Source: Sordariomycetes sp. S80-01Y (taxonomy: Eukaryota; Ascomycota; Sordariomycetes). From it: a stretch of DNA of 64,000 nt. The number at the start of each line of letters is the position of its first letter. Positions within the stretch are counted from its first letter, which is position 1. The stretch is from the NCBI GenBank assembly GCA_037042185.1, contig JAXQJY010000031.1, forward strand, positions 2,170,001 to 2,234,000. The letters run 5' to 3'. A model generated the notes under the pieces. It made no database searches and was not told the origin of the DNA. It saw only the letters and a program-made list of their open reading frames with translations. Below are positions 42,870 to 53,700 of the stretch, piece after piece. A program made the translations under genes and the position numbers.

Positions 42870-43520
42870 CTTCAATGTTCACGTAACAAACTAGACAAGG
42901 CGATCAGTTGCCCGTCAGCACAACAAGCTCAGCGCTCAAGACTGGGGCACCGAGGTCATGCCACGGCGTAGCTCGTGTGCTCGATGTTCTTGTTGGTGCT
43001 CGGTCGAGGCGCGTCCGAGGTCTCGATTAGCTCGATTCGCAGCGTGGGCTCGAGATGCGGTCGTCGGAGCGAACTCGAGTATCGTGAGGTCCACGCGTCG
43101 GTGTCGGCAGTACGTGAGGCGTCAACAATCGTCTTGCGCGGCTGGGGGTTGAAGGATGGTGATGCAGGGTGGGATCGAGGTCGGAAGAGGCGGATCCGGT
43201 GACAATCAGGCTGGAATGCGAGGTGTCTGGAAGCAGCGCTGAGGATGTTGCGTTGCCGCGGGGAGAGCCGCAGTCGACAAAAGCTGGGGGAATGAGCTCT
43301 CGATGTGGTGACTGGAATGTCGTGGCGTGGTGTCCGGAAGCAGTGCCTGGCGGGAATTGGGCAGCAGCGTGAAGAGGCAACAAGAATTAGGGGGACCAGA
43401 AACGGCCACAAAAAGACAAAAGACAAATGAAGAGGAACCAAAAGAAGCCCAGCCCGAGAAACCAAGAAGAGAAGTTTCTGTCCGTCGAGCAGCAGAACAG
43501 GACAGAAGTGAGGCTATGGT

Positions 43521-43554
43521 GGAGAGGGAGAAGAGAAAGAGGAGGAAGAGGAGG
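43521..43554 (-). promoter_or_regulatory. 34-nt polypyrimidine run (minus strand) upstream of the WSC gene
   Basis: Uninterrupted purines on the plus strand, so pyrimidines on the coding strand of the WSC gene, about 655 bp before its ATG. It may belong to a long 5' leader or distal promoter. Confidence 0.35.
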
Positions 43555-44282
43555 CTGGAGGTGCCGATGGTGTGCAGTGGTGCCGGTCAGTGGCAGTGGT
43601 TGCAGTGTTGGTCGTGAGGGTGAGGGTGCGGTGCGGAAGGGGAAGCAGCGACCGAGGCGGGCAATGGGCAATGGGAAAATCACCCGCACCTGCCTGATCC
43701 TGGGGGTACTTGCATCGGCTCCCGGCCTCGGTGCGGCGCCAAGTACCGGCACCCTTTGGGACGTTCAGCGCTGGCCTCAGGGTGCTGCGCTGGCGGCTGC
43801 CGGGATGATGCCCTGGAGACCTTGGACGGACCACTGGAACCCCTGCAACCGCCAGAGAATAGCCCCCCTGGCCCAAGCCGCTTGTCGTCACTCGCGGCTC
43901 GGCGGCCCACCCACAGCCCTTGTATACGAGGTCACATTTCCTCGTCTCGCCGCGTGGGATGGCAGCATGGGCGAGAGGAAGATTGATGGAAAAGGACCGG
44001 CATCGTGAAGGCTTCCAGGGCAGGACAGCGCCGCTGTATGGGAGCACCAGCTTCAGAGGTGATGTGGCGCTGGATCGCCAGGTACAGCACAACAGATCCG
44101 GTAATCCCAGATTCGAGACAAATGAAGCCAATTTCCCGTCCAGCGCGGTGAAATCATGGAGCCATCAGAGATCATCCGCACAGCGTACAAATACAAAGCC
44201 ACAGGCGCTCCCGTTTCGGATTGATCGGCCTCCAGTGCGCATCTTGTGGCCCCTAAACCCCCTATGACCTCTCAATACGGTG

Positions 44283-44308
44283 CCAGCACGCGGAGTACGG
44301 AGTGCTGG
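44283..44308. repeat. Inverted repeat, 7-bp arms
   Basis: CCAGCAC and GTGCTGG flank a 12-nt loop containing GGAGTACGGA. It is perfect but short. Confidence 0.5.
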
Positions 44309-44487
44309 TGCTCCCGGCCGTCGCCTGTTTTCTTCTGCTGCTCCAAATGAAAATAAGCAAAAGGAGGCTGTGAGACAAAAGCGGACATCCGAAGCATCGA
44401 CACGAACTCTATTCCACCCCTCCAAATCTAACTCTGCCGCCTCACGCGAGCGGCCATCTGGTTAACTGGACGTACGGCTCCGTACGC

Positions 44488-44499
44488 CTCCGTACGGAG
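44488..44499. repeat. 12-bp perfect palindrome CTCCGTACGGAG
   Basis: The palindrome follows two further CGTACG cores at 44471 and 44481, so three cores occur in 26 bp. Confidence 0.6.
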
Positions 44500-45856
44500 C
44501 ATACAGCCAACGCTCGAAACGCGAAACTTTCTCGGTCCGCGATGCATTCGTTGGATCGAGACGACTGGTGGATACGAGAACCTGGCACTTTGATCAGGGA
44601 AGCCCCCACATGGATCGTGAGGTGGCCGGCGCGGTGTGGCAGCCAAATCGTCGACGCTTATAAGTCGCGACACCTTCTCGCCCTTTGCCGACCAGCCTGG
44701 CTAGGGACGAGCTCCCTGACCTATGACATATAGCTCCCTCGAAACATTCAATTCCTGGACGACGTAGACCGAATCAGTGCACTGCTGGGTTGTCTGCTTT
44801 GTTCGGGAGTCACGGGGCGCTTCGCTCTGTCGATCGACGCCGCCCATGCAGCTTCACATTCAACAAACATACGCTTGGCTGCCCCCCTCGTGATGAAATT
44901 GACTTTCTCCCTCTCTGTGTCTCCTCCCAAGCACCGAGCTCCGGAGCTGCCAATGTTCAGAATTTTCACGCAGCTCAAATAAAGGAGTAGCTGGCCCCCC
45001 ACACCATCGACGTCAACGACTGTCCACTTTCATTAGCCGCGCGCACCATGGCAGAAGCCTGTGCTTCCCAAGATTCTCCGTGACAGCTTCAAGAGGCAGC
45101 GATCGACCCTAGCCACCGTCAGACCATCAAGCCACCGCGCTTGGGCGCCGTGCGCTAGTATCGACACTAGCGACGCACCATCGACACCCTCTTCTGGCGA
45201 GGAGCGCCCACTATCTCTGGGACGCGCTGCTGGGCGGAGGGTCAATCTTATCGACGAGTCAGTGATTTCCATGTTGCCCGAGTGCAGGTTTCAGAGGACG
45301 ACGTGAAGGTGGTGTGGCATGTCTCTCATTGATGGGAGGAGGCTCTGTTTGAGTTGCTTCGCGGCTCGGACATCTTCCTCCCAGATGGGCCTCACAATGG
45401 TGACCCAGCGTCTGTCAAGGTCATTTGTCAGATGCCGACTCGTCTTCCCCTCAGCAGCACTGGACGGACGACTGCAAAGAGGCGAACTTCTCTATCGTTG
45501 ATGCAACGTTCGCAGCATCATCTGTACGAACCGTTCGACCGGAAAAGTCCATTGTCCAATCAACGTCGCTCCTAGGCCTCTCCGCGCAGTGGCTTTGCAG
45601 TGTCATCGTATTGACGTGCAGGCTTGGCGACCCTCTTCGGGGGGGAACAAACATCAGCCCCCGCGTGCGAAGGTTTCGGGGTCGCCATGAAGCCATGCCG
45701 GGTTGCGCATTCCAGTCGCAGCATCATGGAGCCAAATGACTGAGAGAAACTGAGAAATCAGTCATTCTATGATGGGATGCGAAGTCTAAAGCTACCAGTC
45801 TAAACACGCGGACAAACCCCCGCTGGCCGACCACGCCCGAGCTTTCAATATCAGGC

Positions 45857-47497
45857 TCACCACCCATCGGCAGACCCAGCATACTCTGATCGCTTGCGAA
45901 TCGTCTCGACACCGGTGTCCCTCCCAGAAGTTCCAGCATGCCTCACCACAGCATTCTCGGGACTCTTGTCACCCCACCATAGCTTCCCCCGGCGGGAGTC
46001 AAGCTCTCCCCAGTCGTCAACCAAGTTCGCCAATGTGTGTAGATGGCCCCAAGCAACGGGCTGGTAGCCTCGCGGCGGCCAGAGAGCCAGGGAAGTAGCA
46101 AACAGCGCAAGCACAAGCATGACAAAGGCGAATAGTATCAGACGCGAGGTCGACATGACGACGGAGACGATCTGAGCGTCGTATCTGTTGTTCCAATATT
46201 CGGGCACCATGCACTGGCCTAGAAGCCAGTGAAGCAAAGGCTTCAGGACCAGCAGGAAGTCGGTTTGCCACGATGTCAGGGCTGCAACGACCGGCGCGTC
46301 CTTCGTTGCAGAGGTGCCCGTTTTGCGGCTGGCCTTTCTCCAAACTCGTTCATCGCGCCACATGTTAACCAGCAGCTCGACGCTGTGGATGGCAGTAAGA
46401 AGGAGCGCCTGAATCAGACAGAGGAACAGGATGCCAACAAGGTATTGCAAGCCGAGCGGAAACCCGTCGATGTCGCTTTCCGGATGGCCGTTGAAGTAGA
46501 GCTCCCACACTCCGCGTCTGCCCCTGGATTCGACGATCTCGAGGTTCCAGGTGAACTTGTACCCGTCAACGACTCGGTACCACTCGTCCGCGTCAAAGGT
46601 CTCGTCCGAGGCGTAGAGGACGAGTGCCGGCCAGATGCAAGACACTAAGGCGAGGAACCAGACGAAGGCTAGAATTCTTTTCGTAGAGCGGAGATGCCAG
46701 AGCAGACGCCGTCCCTTGCCGGGTCTCTTGGGCCCGGCAGACGAGTCCCTATCAAAGACGGAGTGCAGGCAGCGACCAGGGACATGTTCAACTCCAGATC
46801 CCTCGATGGTGGTGAGCTTATATGTGTTCCAAAGTGGATTTGCACTCCACGACTTGATGAGGGTTTCGTGGTTTCGGAGGCAAAGGATGGCTGTCACCAG
46901 CTGGCCGCATAGACCCATGCCGAGAAAAATGAAGGCTAGACCGCTCGTCGAGAAGTCAATAGATTTCTCGCCCTCGGTGACGTGGTCGCTTCTAATCAGG
47001 AGGACCGAAACGCAGGCGTAGGAGACTACCAAGGACGAGGCGGCAAGGAGGTTGATGTACCATCGATTAGCGACCCCGTTCTTTTTTCTGTTACTGGCGC
47101 TGGTGAACAGTCGGAAATTGGTGTTGTATTCCAGCCTGTGCTCGCGGTATAGTGCCCACCTGAGCGAGGTGGCGTGGACGTAACCCAGGCCATCGGAAGA
47201 GAGGGTGACGAGTAGGGAGGCAACGAAGAGCAGGGCCTCCGAGGGGTTCTCTGTGATGTCGATATGGGTCCGCAGCTTCTCTCTGCCTTTTATCAAGACG
47301 TAGATGCCGCCAGCCCATGACGAGACCATACACACCGCGGTGGCGAAGATGCACAGCTTGATGTAGGTTGCCGTGTGAGCGAATTTGCCAACATCACTGG
47401 CTCCGTGCTTATGTATCTCATAGATAAGAGGCTTAGAGGCCGCCTCTCCTTGCTGACCGCCACCGGTGCCGTTCAGTACAGATCGTGGGGAGGCCAT
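45857..47497 (-). CDS. Fungal multi-membrane protein of unknown function
   Basis: 546 residues, single exon, start MASPRSVL; an ATG 41 codons upstream gives only hydrophobic clutter. About eight hydrophobic helices are visible, among them YIKLCIFATAVCMVSSWAGG, INLLAASSLVVSYACVSVLLI, ILAFVWFLALVSCIWPALVLY, YLVGILFLCLIQALLLTAI and LILFAFVMLVLALFATSLALW. The C-terminal HAGTS...YAG signature recurs in a fungal-specific family of integral membrane proteins that I know only as uncharacterised. No transporter or enzyme motif is seen. Its 3' side faces a 1.8-kb empty region. Confidence 0.72.
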   Translation of the reverse strand: MASPRSVLNGTGGGQQGEAASKPLIYEIHKHGASDVGKFAHTATYIKLCIFATAVCMVSSWAGGIYVLIKGREKLRTHIDITENPSEALLFVASLLVTLSSDGLGYVHATSLRWALYREHRLEYNTNFRLFTSASNRKKNGVANRWYINLLAASSLVVSYACVSVLLIRSDHVTEGEKSIDFSTSGLAFIFLGMGLCGQLVTAILCLRNHETLIKSWSANPLWNTYKLTTIEGSGVEHVPGRCLHSVFDRDSSAGPKRPGKGRRLLWHLRSTKRILAFVWFLALVSCIWPALVLYASDETFDADEWYRVVDGYKFTWNLEIVESRGRRGVWELYFNGHPESDIDGFPLGLQYLVGILFLCLIQALLLTAIHSVELLVNMWRDERVWRKASRKTGTSATKDAPVVAALTSWQTDFLLVLKPLLHWLLGQCMVPEYWNNRYDAQIVSVVMSTSRLILFAFVMLVLALFATSLALWPPRGYQPVAWGHLHTLANLVDDWGELDSRRGKLWWGDKSPENAVVRHAGTSGRDTGVETIRKRSEYAGSADGW

Positions 47498-48471
47498 GCT
47501 GAGGCTTACACTGAGATGTATCGTCTGATAAAAGAGTACGAGGCAGCAGCATCCCAGGAGGTGAGAAGATCCCGAATTTATGTTTCCTAACAAGTGAACC
47601 AAGCGTCTTGGATGGTACATCTCTCGGCTCCGAAAACTGCATTTCCAGCCAGCCTTGTCGGCGACTCATGGCATCAGGCTCTCCCATGTCTAGGTCAGCC
47701 CATCCAGCTGAAGCAATCAAAACACATTGCAGACTTACCATTCATATGAAGTAAATATTTCGGATTTCAGTATTACTTCTGTGCTGACTTTAATTATCAA
47801 AAGGCACCTCTCCGCACTGCTGCTTCATCGCGAAGTCATAAACGAGCACCACCGACTGCCTCCGGACAGCACTCCCCACGTTTCAGAGACGAGGCTTAGG
47901 ATTACAGTGACCTCAAATGCTGCTGAGGGCAACAAGGCATCTACACATGCAGCGACGTCCAAAAATAGCGTCGCTATTAGGGTGGCGTTGGCGAAGCCTT
48001 ATCTATCAATAGCCGACCTTCAGCCATCGACGGCAGCCTTGCGAGAAGCTGCAAGCGAGGAGACGGATCCTGCACCGTCAAGGCAGAAACAAGCGAGAGC
48101 AAAGAGACAGGCAGAGGTTATTTTAAGTATATCCTCTGCCGTCCCATGCTTCAATGCTGCGATCACCGTAAAGGGGTTCACATCGTTCGCTCAGCAAGGC
48201 CTATGGGTGTGAAGAATCCGCCGAGCCTCGGGTCAGGCTCTGGGTACCAGGGTCGTATTCCTCAGGACGTTCGCTCTTACTTGGCCACGTGGGGCTTCTT
48301 ATTGGGGAATTGCGTTGCAATCAAGCGGCTTCTTCTCTCACTTTCTTGCACTCATTGCTCAAGGCTTCTTCTTCTTCTTATTATTACCCCTCCACCCAGT
48401 GAAGCCAAAAATCCTGTGACTCTTCGTGCTTCCGCGAAGACGCTAGACTGAAGATATACATCCTTCATGTC
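47498..48471. other. Intergenic
   Basis: Upstream of the membrane protein and downstream of DLD1. One plus-strand ORF (47727-48212) has no motif and poor codon bias. Confidence 0.5.
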
Positions 48472-50377
48472 CTACTCATCGAAGACTTTTCCAGGGTTCA
48501 TCAACCAGCTGAGTGAAGAAATGTCAGCTTTCAACCTCATAGCAGAGTACGTATCAGAAGACTCACTAAGGGTCGATGCTCTTCTTGAAGGCCTTCATGA
48601 CGCCAATGGTATCCGGGCCGAGCTCTTTCATCAAGCAGTCTTTCTTTCCAAGTCCAATGCCATGTTCGCCCTGTAGTCTCATCAGCCTGCTTTCCTGCCT
48701 GTCGGTCGAGGTGAACATCTCCCTACCGATACGGTGCCCTCCATGGCTATTGCTTTGTGCATCATTTGGTCAATCAAGCTCTTCACTGCTTTGGCCTCTT
48801 CTGGCTTTTCCGGATTGTACATAATCATCTGGTGGAAGTTGCCGTCGCCCACATGTCCAAGCACGCTCGAGAAAAGGCCTAACTTGGAAGAGTCGTCCTT
48901 GCATTCATCTGACAGGATGGTAAGCTTTTCAATCGAGAACGCAGTGTCAGTCACAAAACTAAGGATTGGCACCTACTGATCATGTCGGCCATTCGAGAGA
49001 TCGGGACTGCCACGTCTGTTGACCAGATTTGCGTACCCTCCGGGCGAGCAGCCAAACAAGCCCAAAGGGCTTGCTTTCTGGCAGACCACAACGACGCCAT
49101 TTCTTCCTCGCTAGTTGCAGAAGCAAATGTCTGGCATGATGACGAATTCGCCACCTGTTTGGCAGCCTTGACGTTGCTCTGAATGACATCGCTTGTACCG
49201 GAGAACCTAGGACTCGTGAGTGACAGTCTGCTCAAGCCGAGACGGCACCTACTTGAGGAATAACGTTGCAGCCTCTTCCCACTGCCTCCCGCCAGCTCCG
49301 CCGCTCTTGTTAATGACGCTCATCTGAACATCGTCCATTAGTTCCAAGGCAGCCAGGTTAACACCTTGGCGAATCATCTTAGAAGCCGCGTTGGCGGCCT
49401 CCTTGACCGATGGGAAAGTCGCGATGGCAACGCTGTACTCGGGAGGAACGATGGCTAGCTTCAGAGTCGCCTCGGTAATGATACCCAGGGTTCCCTCTGA
49501 GCCGGTGAACAGGCCGGTCAAGTTGTATCCGGCCGATGTCTTCCGTGGACGGTGCCTCGTCTTGATTACGGTACCGTCTGCAAGAACTGCCGTTACGCTG
49601 AGCACATAGTCCTTCATCGTTCCGTACCTCATGGCGTTCGTCCCACTGCAGTTGGTTGCAATCATGCCACCGATCTGAGCCGTCGGGCTTGGGTCGAGTG
49701 GCAGAAAAAGCCCACTGTCCTTGATCTGGCTGTTCATATTTGTCCAGTTCACACCAGCTTGGACCACGATGTCTAAATCGTCGGGGTGGAACTCAATGAC
49801 CTTGTCCATCAACGATAGATCGATGCAGACCCCGGGGTGTGCCGATGAGAAGTTTCCCTCAACGCTCGAGCCCGCCCCGTACGGCACCATGGGGATTTTG
49901 TACTTTGTGCAGATCCGTGCAACTGCGGACACCTCCTCAGTTGTGGACGGGCGGACGATGCCTCTAGGCCGGACATCGGAATTGGATGTTGACCATTCCG
50001 AGTACCCATGCTCTTCGAGGTCATCCTCGTCGATGCTCACAGCGTCCCTGCCAAGCTTCTCGCGGATCTCCTCAAGTCCCTGAATGCATGTTACAAAGCT
50101 GAACTGTGTCATTGGATGTGGGTGTATCAACCTTCAGAGTTGCAGCCTCAGTGGCATAGGACCTGACGCTGGAATGCCCGAGCAAGCTGCCGGTCCTTTC
50201 CTGTTCACGCCAGAGAAGGTAGCCTGCTACAGCTGTAGAGACTGCGGCGATTGTGTTGGCTACGGCCCGTGATGAGCCCTGACTGCTTCCATTGGACTGA
50301 GTTGGGCGCGACGTCGTCGATGCGAATCTCGGCAACAGACGCGTAGCCCTCACCAGAGGACGAAATGAGCGCGACAT
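48472..50377 (-). CDS. DLD1: D-lactate dehydrogenase (cytochrome), mitochondrial
   Basis: Six exons (50377-50132, 50079-49253, 49206-48977, 48908-48727, 48670-48567, 48508-48472) give 541 residues. The N-terminus MSRSFRPLVRATRLLPRFAS is a mitochondrial presequence, followed by a hydrophobic stretch (AAVSTAVAGYLLW) that may anchor it in the inner membrane. FAD-binding blocks: PYGAGSSVEGN (148-158), LDPSPTAQIGGMIATNCSG, GTLGIITEATLKLA. Catalytic/metal region: HVGDGNFH (453-460) and GEHGIGLGKK (from 496). C-terminus YWLMNPGKVFDE. It oxidises D-lactate to pyruvate with electrons to cytochrome c. Intron 1 has an unusual GTTGAT donor. Introns 4 and 5 fall beside the HGIG block; the last exon has 11 codons plus stop. 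Confidence 0.92.
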
Positions 50378-51343
50378 GGTTCAAGGGGCGCCCACACGTG
50401 TCAATTCGAGGCACGACTCAGTCTGAAGCAGTTTGGAGAAGTGAAGGATCCATTTGAGCGAGACCCTGTAGCCTTGCTGACTGCTGGTCTGGTCCACGCA
50501 GCTCTTGCGAAACGACGAGGGTGCCGGTTGACGTCGGCAACAGACCACACGGTGGAGCTTCAATTGATCCATCCGCCTACCGCCCTCAATATATTAGCGA
50601 CAAATAAGAAAACGCCCTTCATCTTAAAGTTGCTGTATCTTCTTCGATTAACAGTTAATGTTACAATCTGCACGTGACCCTCGGGCTACCCACGGTTCCC
50701 ATCCAATCAGCCACAATACCAACTTCAGTGGACAGAACCTCAGCTTAGACTGATATCTGTATCACTGGTACCCTAACAGAGTAGTTGACCCCGGGAGTCG
50801 CAGTGCTGATCGCTCTCTTAACCAGATATTATTCAAAGGTTAACACGCAGCGTCTGAAATACCACAATCTCCAGCACCAGACCGAGAAACCAGGACTCCT
50901 GTTGTTCTGTCGTGATGTACGCAGTATCGATGACTACCCTGTAGTTGATAGCCAACCCAGATCTTGCAATTACTACTTCGTGACAGCGGTATTTCATGTT
51001 CATTTAATTAGCTTTAGCTCTCGTAGGAACAGGAGGTCAAAATTATTCTACAAAGCAGTACAACCGTAAGCTCACATGCGATAGATTCTCTTTGATGTTC
51101 CTCGATTCAAAACAAAAGCTCAGTTCACACCCTCATCACCAACCTTCCTGCGCCTAGAACTAGATTAGACCACGGGGATATAAATTACCATCAAGTATCT
51201 AGAGACGGGGATTCGAGAACTAGCAGATGTCTTCTTGGAGATGGCTCTTGACATGTGCGTTCCCAATTGAGTGTCGGGCTTGGCCCCTCCGCCAATATGC
51301 ATTGATCTCGACCCGAATACTAGGTTCCAGAAACTTTGTTTTT

Positions 51344-51389
51344 CCGGGGTTGAGCGATCATGAGTACTATGGCACGCACCTATCTGGGG
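51344..51389 (+). promoter_or_regulatory. Two putative CreA/Cre1 sites (SYGGRG)
   Basis: CCGGGG at 51344-51349 and CTGGGG at 51384-51389 both match the SYGGRG consensus of the carbon-catabolite repressor CreA. They lie 135 and 95 bp upstream of the mannanase ATG. Paired sites are typical of functional CreA targets, but six-base matches are weak evidence. Confidence 0.4.
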
Positions 51390-51411
51390 TCTAAGGTAAA
51401 TACTGTTCGTG

Positions 51412-51419
51412 TATAAAAG
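51412..51419 (+). promoter_or_regulatory. TATA box of the mannanase gene
   Basis: TATAAAAG, 65 bp before the ATG, a usual place for a strongly regulated secreted-enzyme gene. Confidence 0.65.
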
Positions 51420-51483
51420 TCATGACATCCCCGGCTCGACCATACTGACCACCACAGCAACCACAGCGCAAATCCAAGGCACG

Positions 51484-52921
51484 ATGAGACAAGCAATCCT
51501 TCTTAGCCTTTTTGCAGCCTCCGGGCTGGCCCAGCAATCTCTGTGGCAGCAATGTGGCGGCAAAGAGTGGTCTGGAAGCAAGACCTGTGTTGCCGGCACA
51601 ACTTGCAAGACGGTCAATGAGTGGTACTCCCAATGTGTGCCAGGTGGGTGAACGGCTGAACTCATGATATAAGTAAACTTCTTTCTTACAGTTGATGCGC
51701 ACATAGGATCTGCAGAGCCCCCTGAGAGCACGACGACCAGACAGAACCCCAGCCCGAACCCTTCGGCCACTGGTATACCCTCCGTGAGCGGGACTCAGTT
51801 CACGATCGGTGGCGAGACAAAGTACTTTGCAGGCACCAACTGCTACTGGTGCAGCTTTCTGACCAACAATGCGGATGTCGACCTTGTTTTTAACCACCTC
51901 GCGAGCTCTGGGCTCAAGATCCTCCGTATTTGGGGCTTCAACGACGTCAACAGCGTCCCTGGCTCCGGACAGGTCTACTTTCAGCACCTCACTGCCTCAG
52001 GCTCAACCATCAACACAGGCCAGAACGGCCTTCAGAGACTCGACTATGTAGTGGCTGCGGCCGAGAGAACCGGGGTCCGGCTCATCATCAACTTCGTCAA
52101 CAACTGGGACGACTACGGCGGCATGAAAGCGTACACCACCGCCTTCGGCGGCTCCCACAACGACTGGTACACCAACTCGGCCGCGCAGACCCAGTACCGC
52201 AAGTACGTCGCCGCTGTGGTGAACAGGTACAAGTCCAGCCCCGGAGTGCTGGCCTGGGAGCTCGCCAACGAACCTCGCTGCTCCGGTTGCTCCACCAATG
52301 TCATCTACAACTGGGCAAAGTCGGTCTCGGAATATGTTAAGAGTCTCGACTCGAACCACCTGGTGACGCTTGGAGACGAGGGTATGGGCCTTCCGGGAGA
52401 TGGATCGTACCCTTACACCTACTACGAGGGCACGGACTTTGTCAAGAACCTGGGGATTTCGACGTTGGACTTTGGCACCTTCCATCTCTATCCCGACCAT
52501 TGTGAGTAATGTCAGTCCTTCTCTGAGAAGCACCATGCTTACTTTATCGTTCGACAGGGGGTACTTCGTTCGATTGGGGCAACCAATGGGTTAAGGACCA
52601 CGGCGCAGCATGCGCTGCCGCCAACAAGCCTTGCGTATTTGAAGAATGTAAGACTACATGAAGCCGCCCTCACAGGACAATATCTGTATCAGTGGCCAAA
52701 GACTAATACGCCTTACAGACGGAGCCATGGGAAATCACTGCCAGGTGCAGAGGCCTTGGCAGAAGACCTCAGTGGCGACGGACGGCATGGGCGCGGATTT
52801 GTTCTGGCAGTATGGTGACACCATCAGCACCGGCAAGTCCCACGATGATAGCTTCACCATCTTCTATGGTGACTCCGACTGGAAATGTCTTGTCGATGAC
52901 CATGTTAGCGCCATCGGCTAA
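51484..52921 (+). CDS. Endo-beta-1,4-mannanase, CBM1 plus GH5
   Basis: Four exons (51484-51643, 51692-52501, 52558-52647, 52719-52921) give 420 residues. Signal peptide 1-16 ([12 protein letters not shown]). CBM1 about 18-53: [29 protein letters not shown], a fungal cellulose-binding module. Ser/Pro/Thr linker about 60-85. GH5 catalytic domain follows: [19 protein letters not shown], the acid/base E247 in ELANEPRC, and the nucleophile E353 in FEEYG. Layout fits GH5_7 mannanases such as Trichoderma Man5A, though there the CBM is C-terminal. It would cut mannan in plant hemicellulose. Exon 2 may begin at 51692 or 51707; both keep frame and differ by five residues (VDAHI). Confidence 0.93.
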
Positions 52922-53700
52922 ACGACTTACGCTTGTGTCGGACCTGGTCTGTCGAATCGAGCTCGTTGGATGGCCGCGTGTGTGTTACACACGACACGCA
53001 GACTGCGACTAGGAAGACTTGTGCAGAATAGCTATGTCCCTGTAGTGATTCAGTACATCACGTTTGATATCGCGAAGCATTCTTACTTTTCACATTCTCA
53101 GGAGTCATTTCCTCGAATCAGAGCTTTCATGCTGCGAGGGGGAGTACTACTTAGTAGTAGGTATTGACGCCCATGCCCTTAAATATTGTCACCATATTAC
53201 CCCGACCTCGCCGGGCGGAAGCAAGACTTCGACATGTTCAGCCAAGACCAGCACAAACCCTACGCCAACCAATCTTGCACGCCTTAATCGTCCATGCAGT
53301 CAATGCTCATCCACCCACCCATCATCCTGGTCATGCCTCCGTCAGTCACAGTCGTGCTGTAGGGCTAGGTTTACAGAAGGGAGCTCCAAGTCACCTCACC
53401 CCAATCCGAAGAGAGCACTCTCGGATACAATGTGCTGGTGCTCGCGAATATGCAGGGTTGCTACACGGAAAACTCCATTAAGATATGTCATAAGCGTCCA
53501 ACGCCTGATCTCGGGACAAGGTTCTTTGTCTCCTTGTCTCGCTGCTAATAAGGTACATCCTCTTGATACAGATACAATTATAGTAGCAATCGCGTAGCAA
53601 GCATGTTGCTTGTTCTCCATTCCTGTAGCTTCCAGGCCTGCTTTGCTCAAACCCACTCCTAAGATCCGTTCCATAGCTCCGCCTCCGCAATAGCATCGCC
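52922..53700. other. Convergent 3' region
   Basis: Between the stops of the mannanase and THO2. No supported gene. Confidence 0.5.

Larger units (their letters stand above)
42870..45856. other. 3-kb stretch with WSC upstream region, purine tract and inverted repeats
   Basis: The longest gene-free gap. A purine run (43521-43554) and a generally purine-rich 43370-43560 lie 500-700 bp upstream of the WSC start. Small inverted repeats occur near 44283-44308 and 44488-44499. ORFs of up to 205 codons overlap each other on both strands and show no motif. Confidence 0.5.
50378..51483. other. Intergenic with mannanase promoter
   Basis: Divergent upstream regions of DLD1 and the mannanase gene. AT-rich in the middle. 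Promoter elements close to the mannanase are listed separately. Confidence 0.5.

Noticed and set aside
43427-44131. Two overlapping ORFs of about 200 codons on opposite strands
   Set aside because: They lie in a purine-biased region with no motif; composition alone explains the lack of stops.
47727-48212. 161-codon plus-strand ORF between DLD1 and the membrane protein
   Set aside because: No signal peptide, domain or codon bias, and no plausible intron partners.
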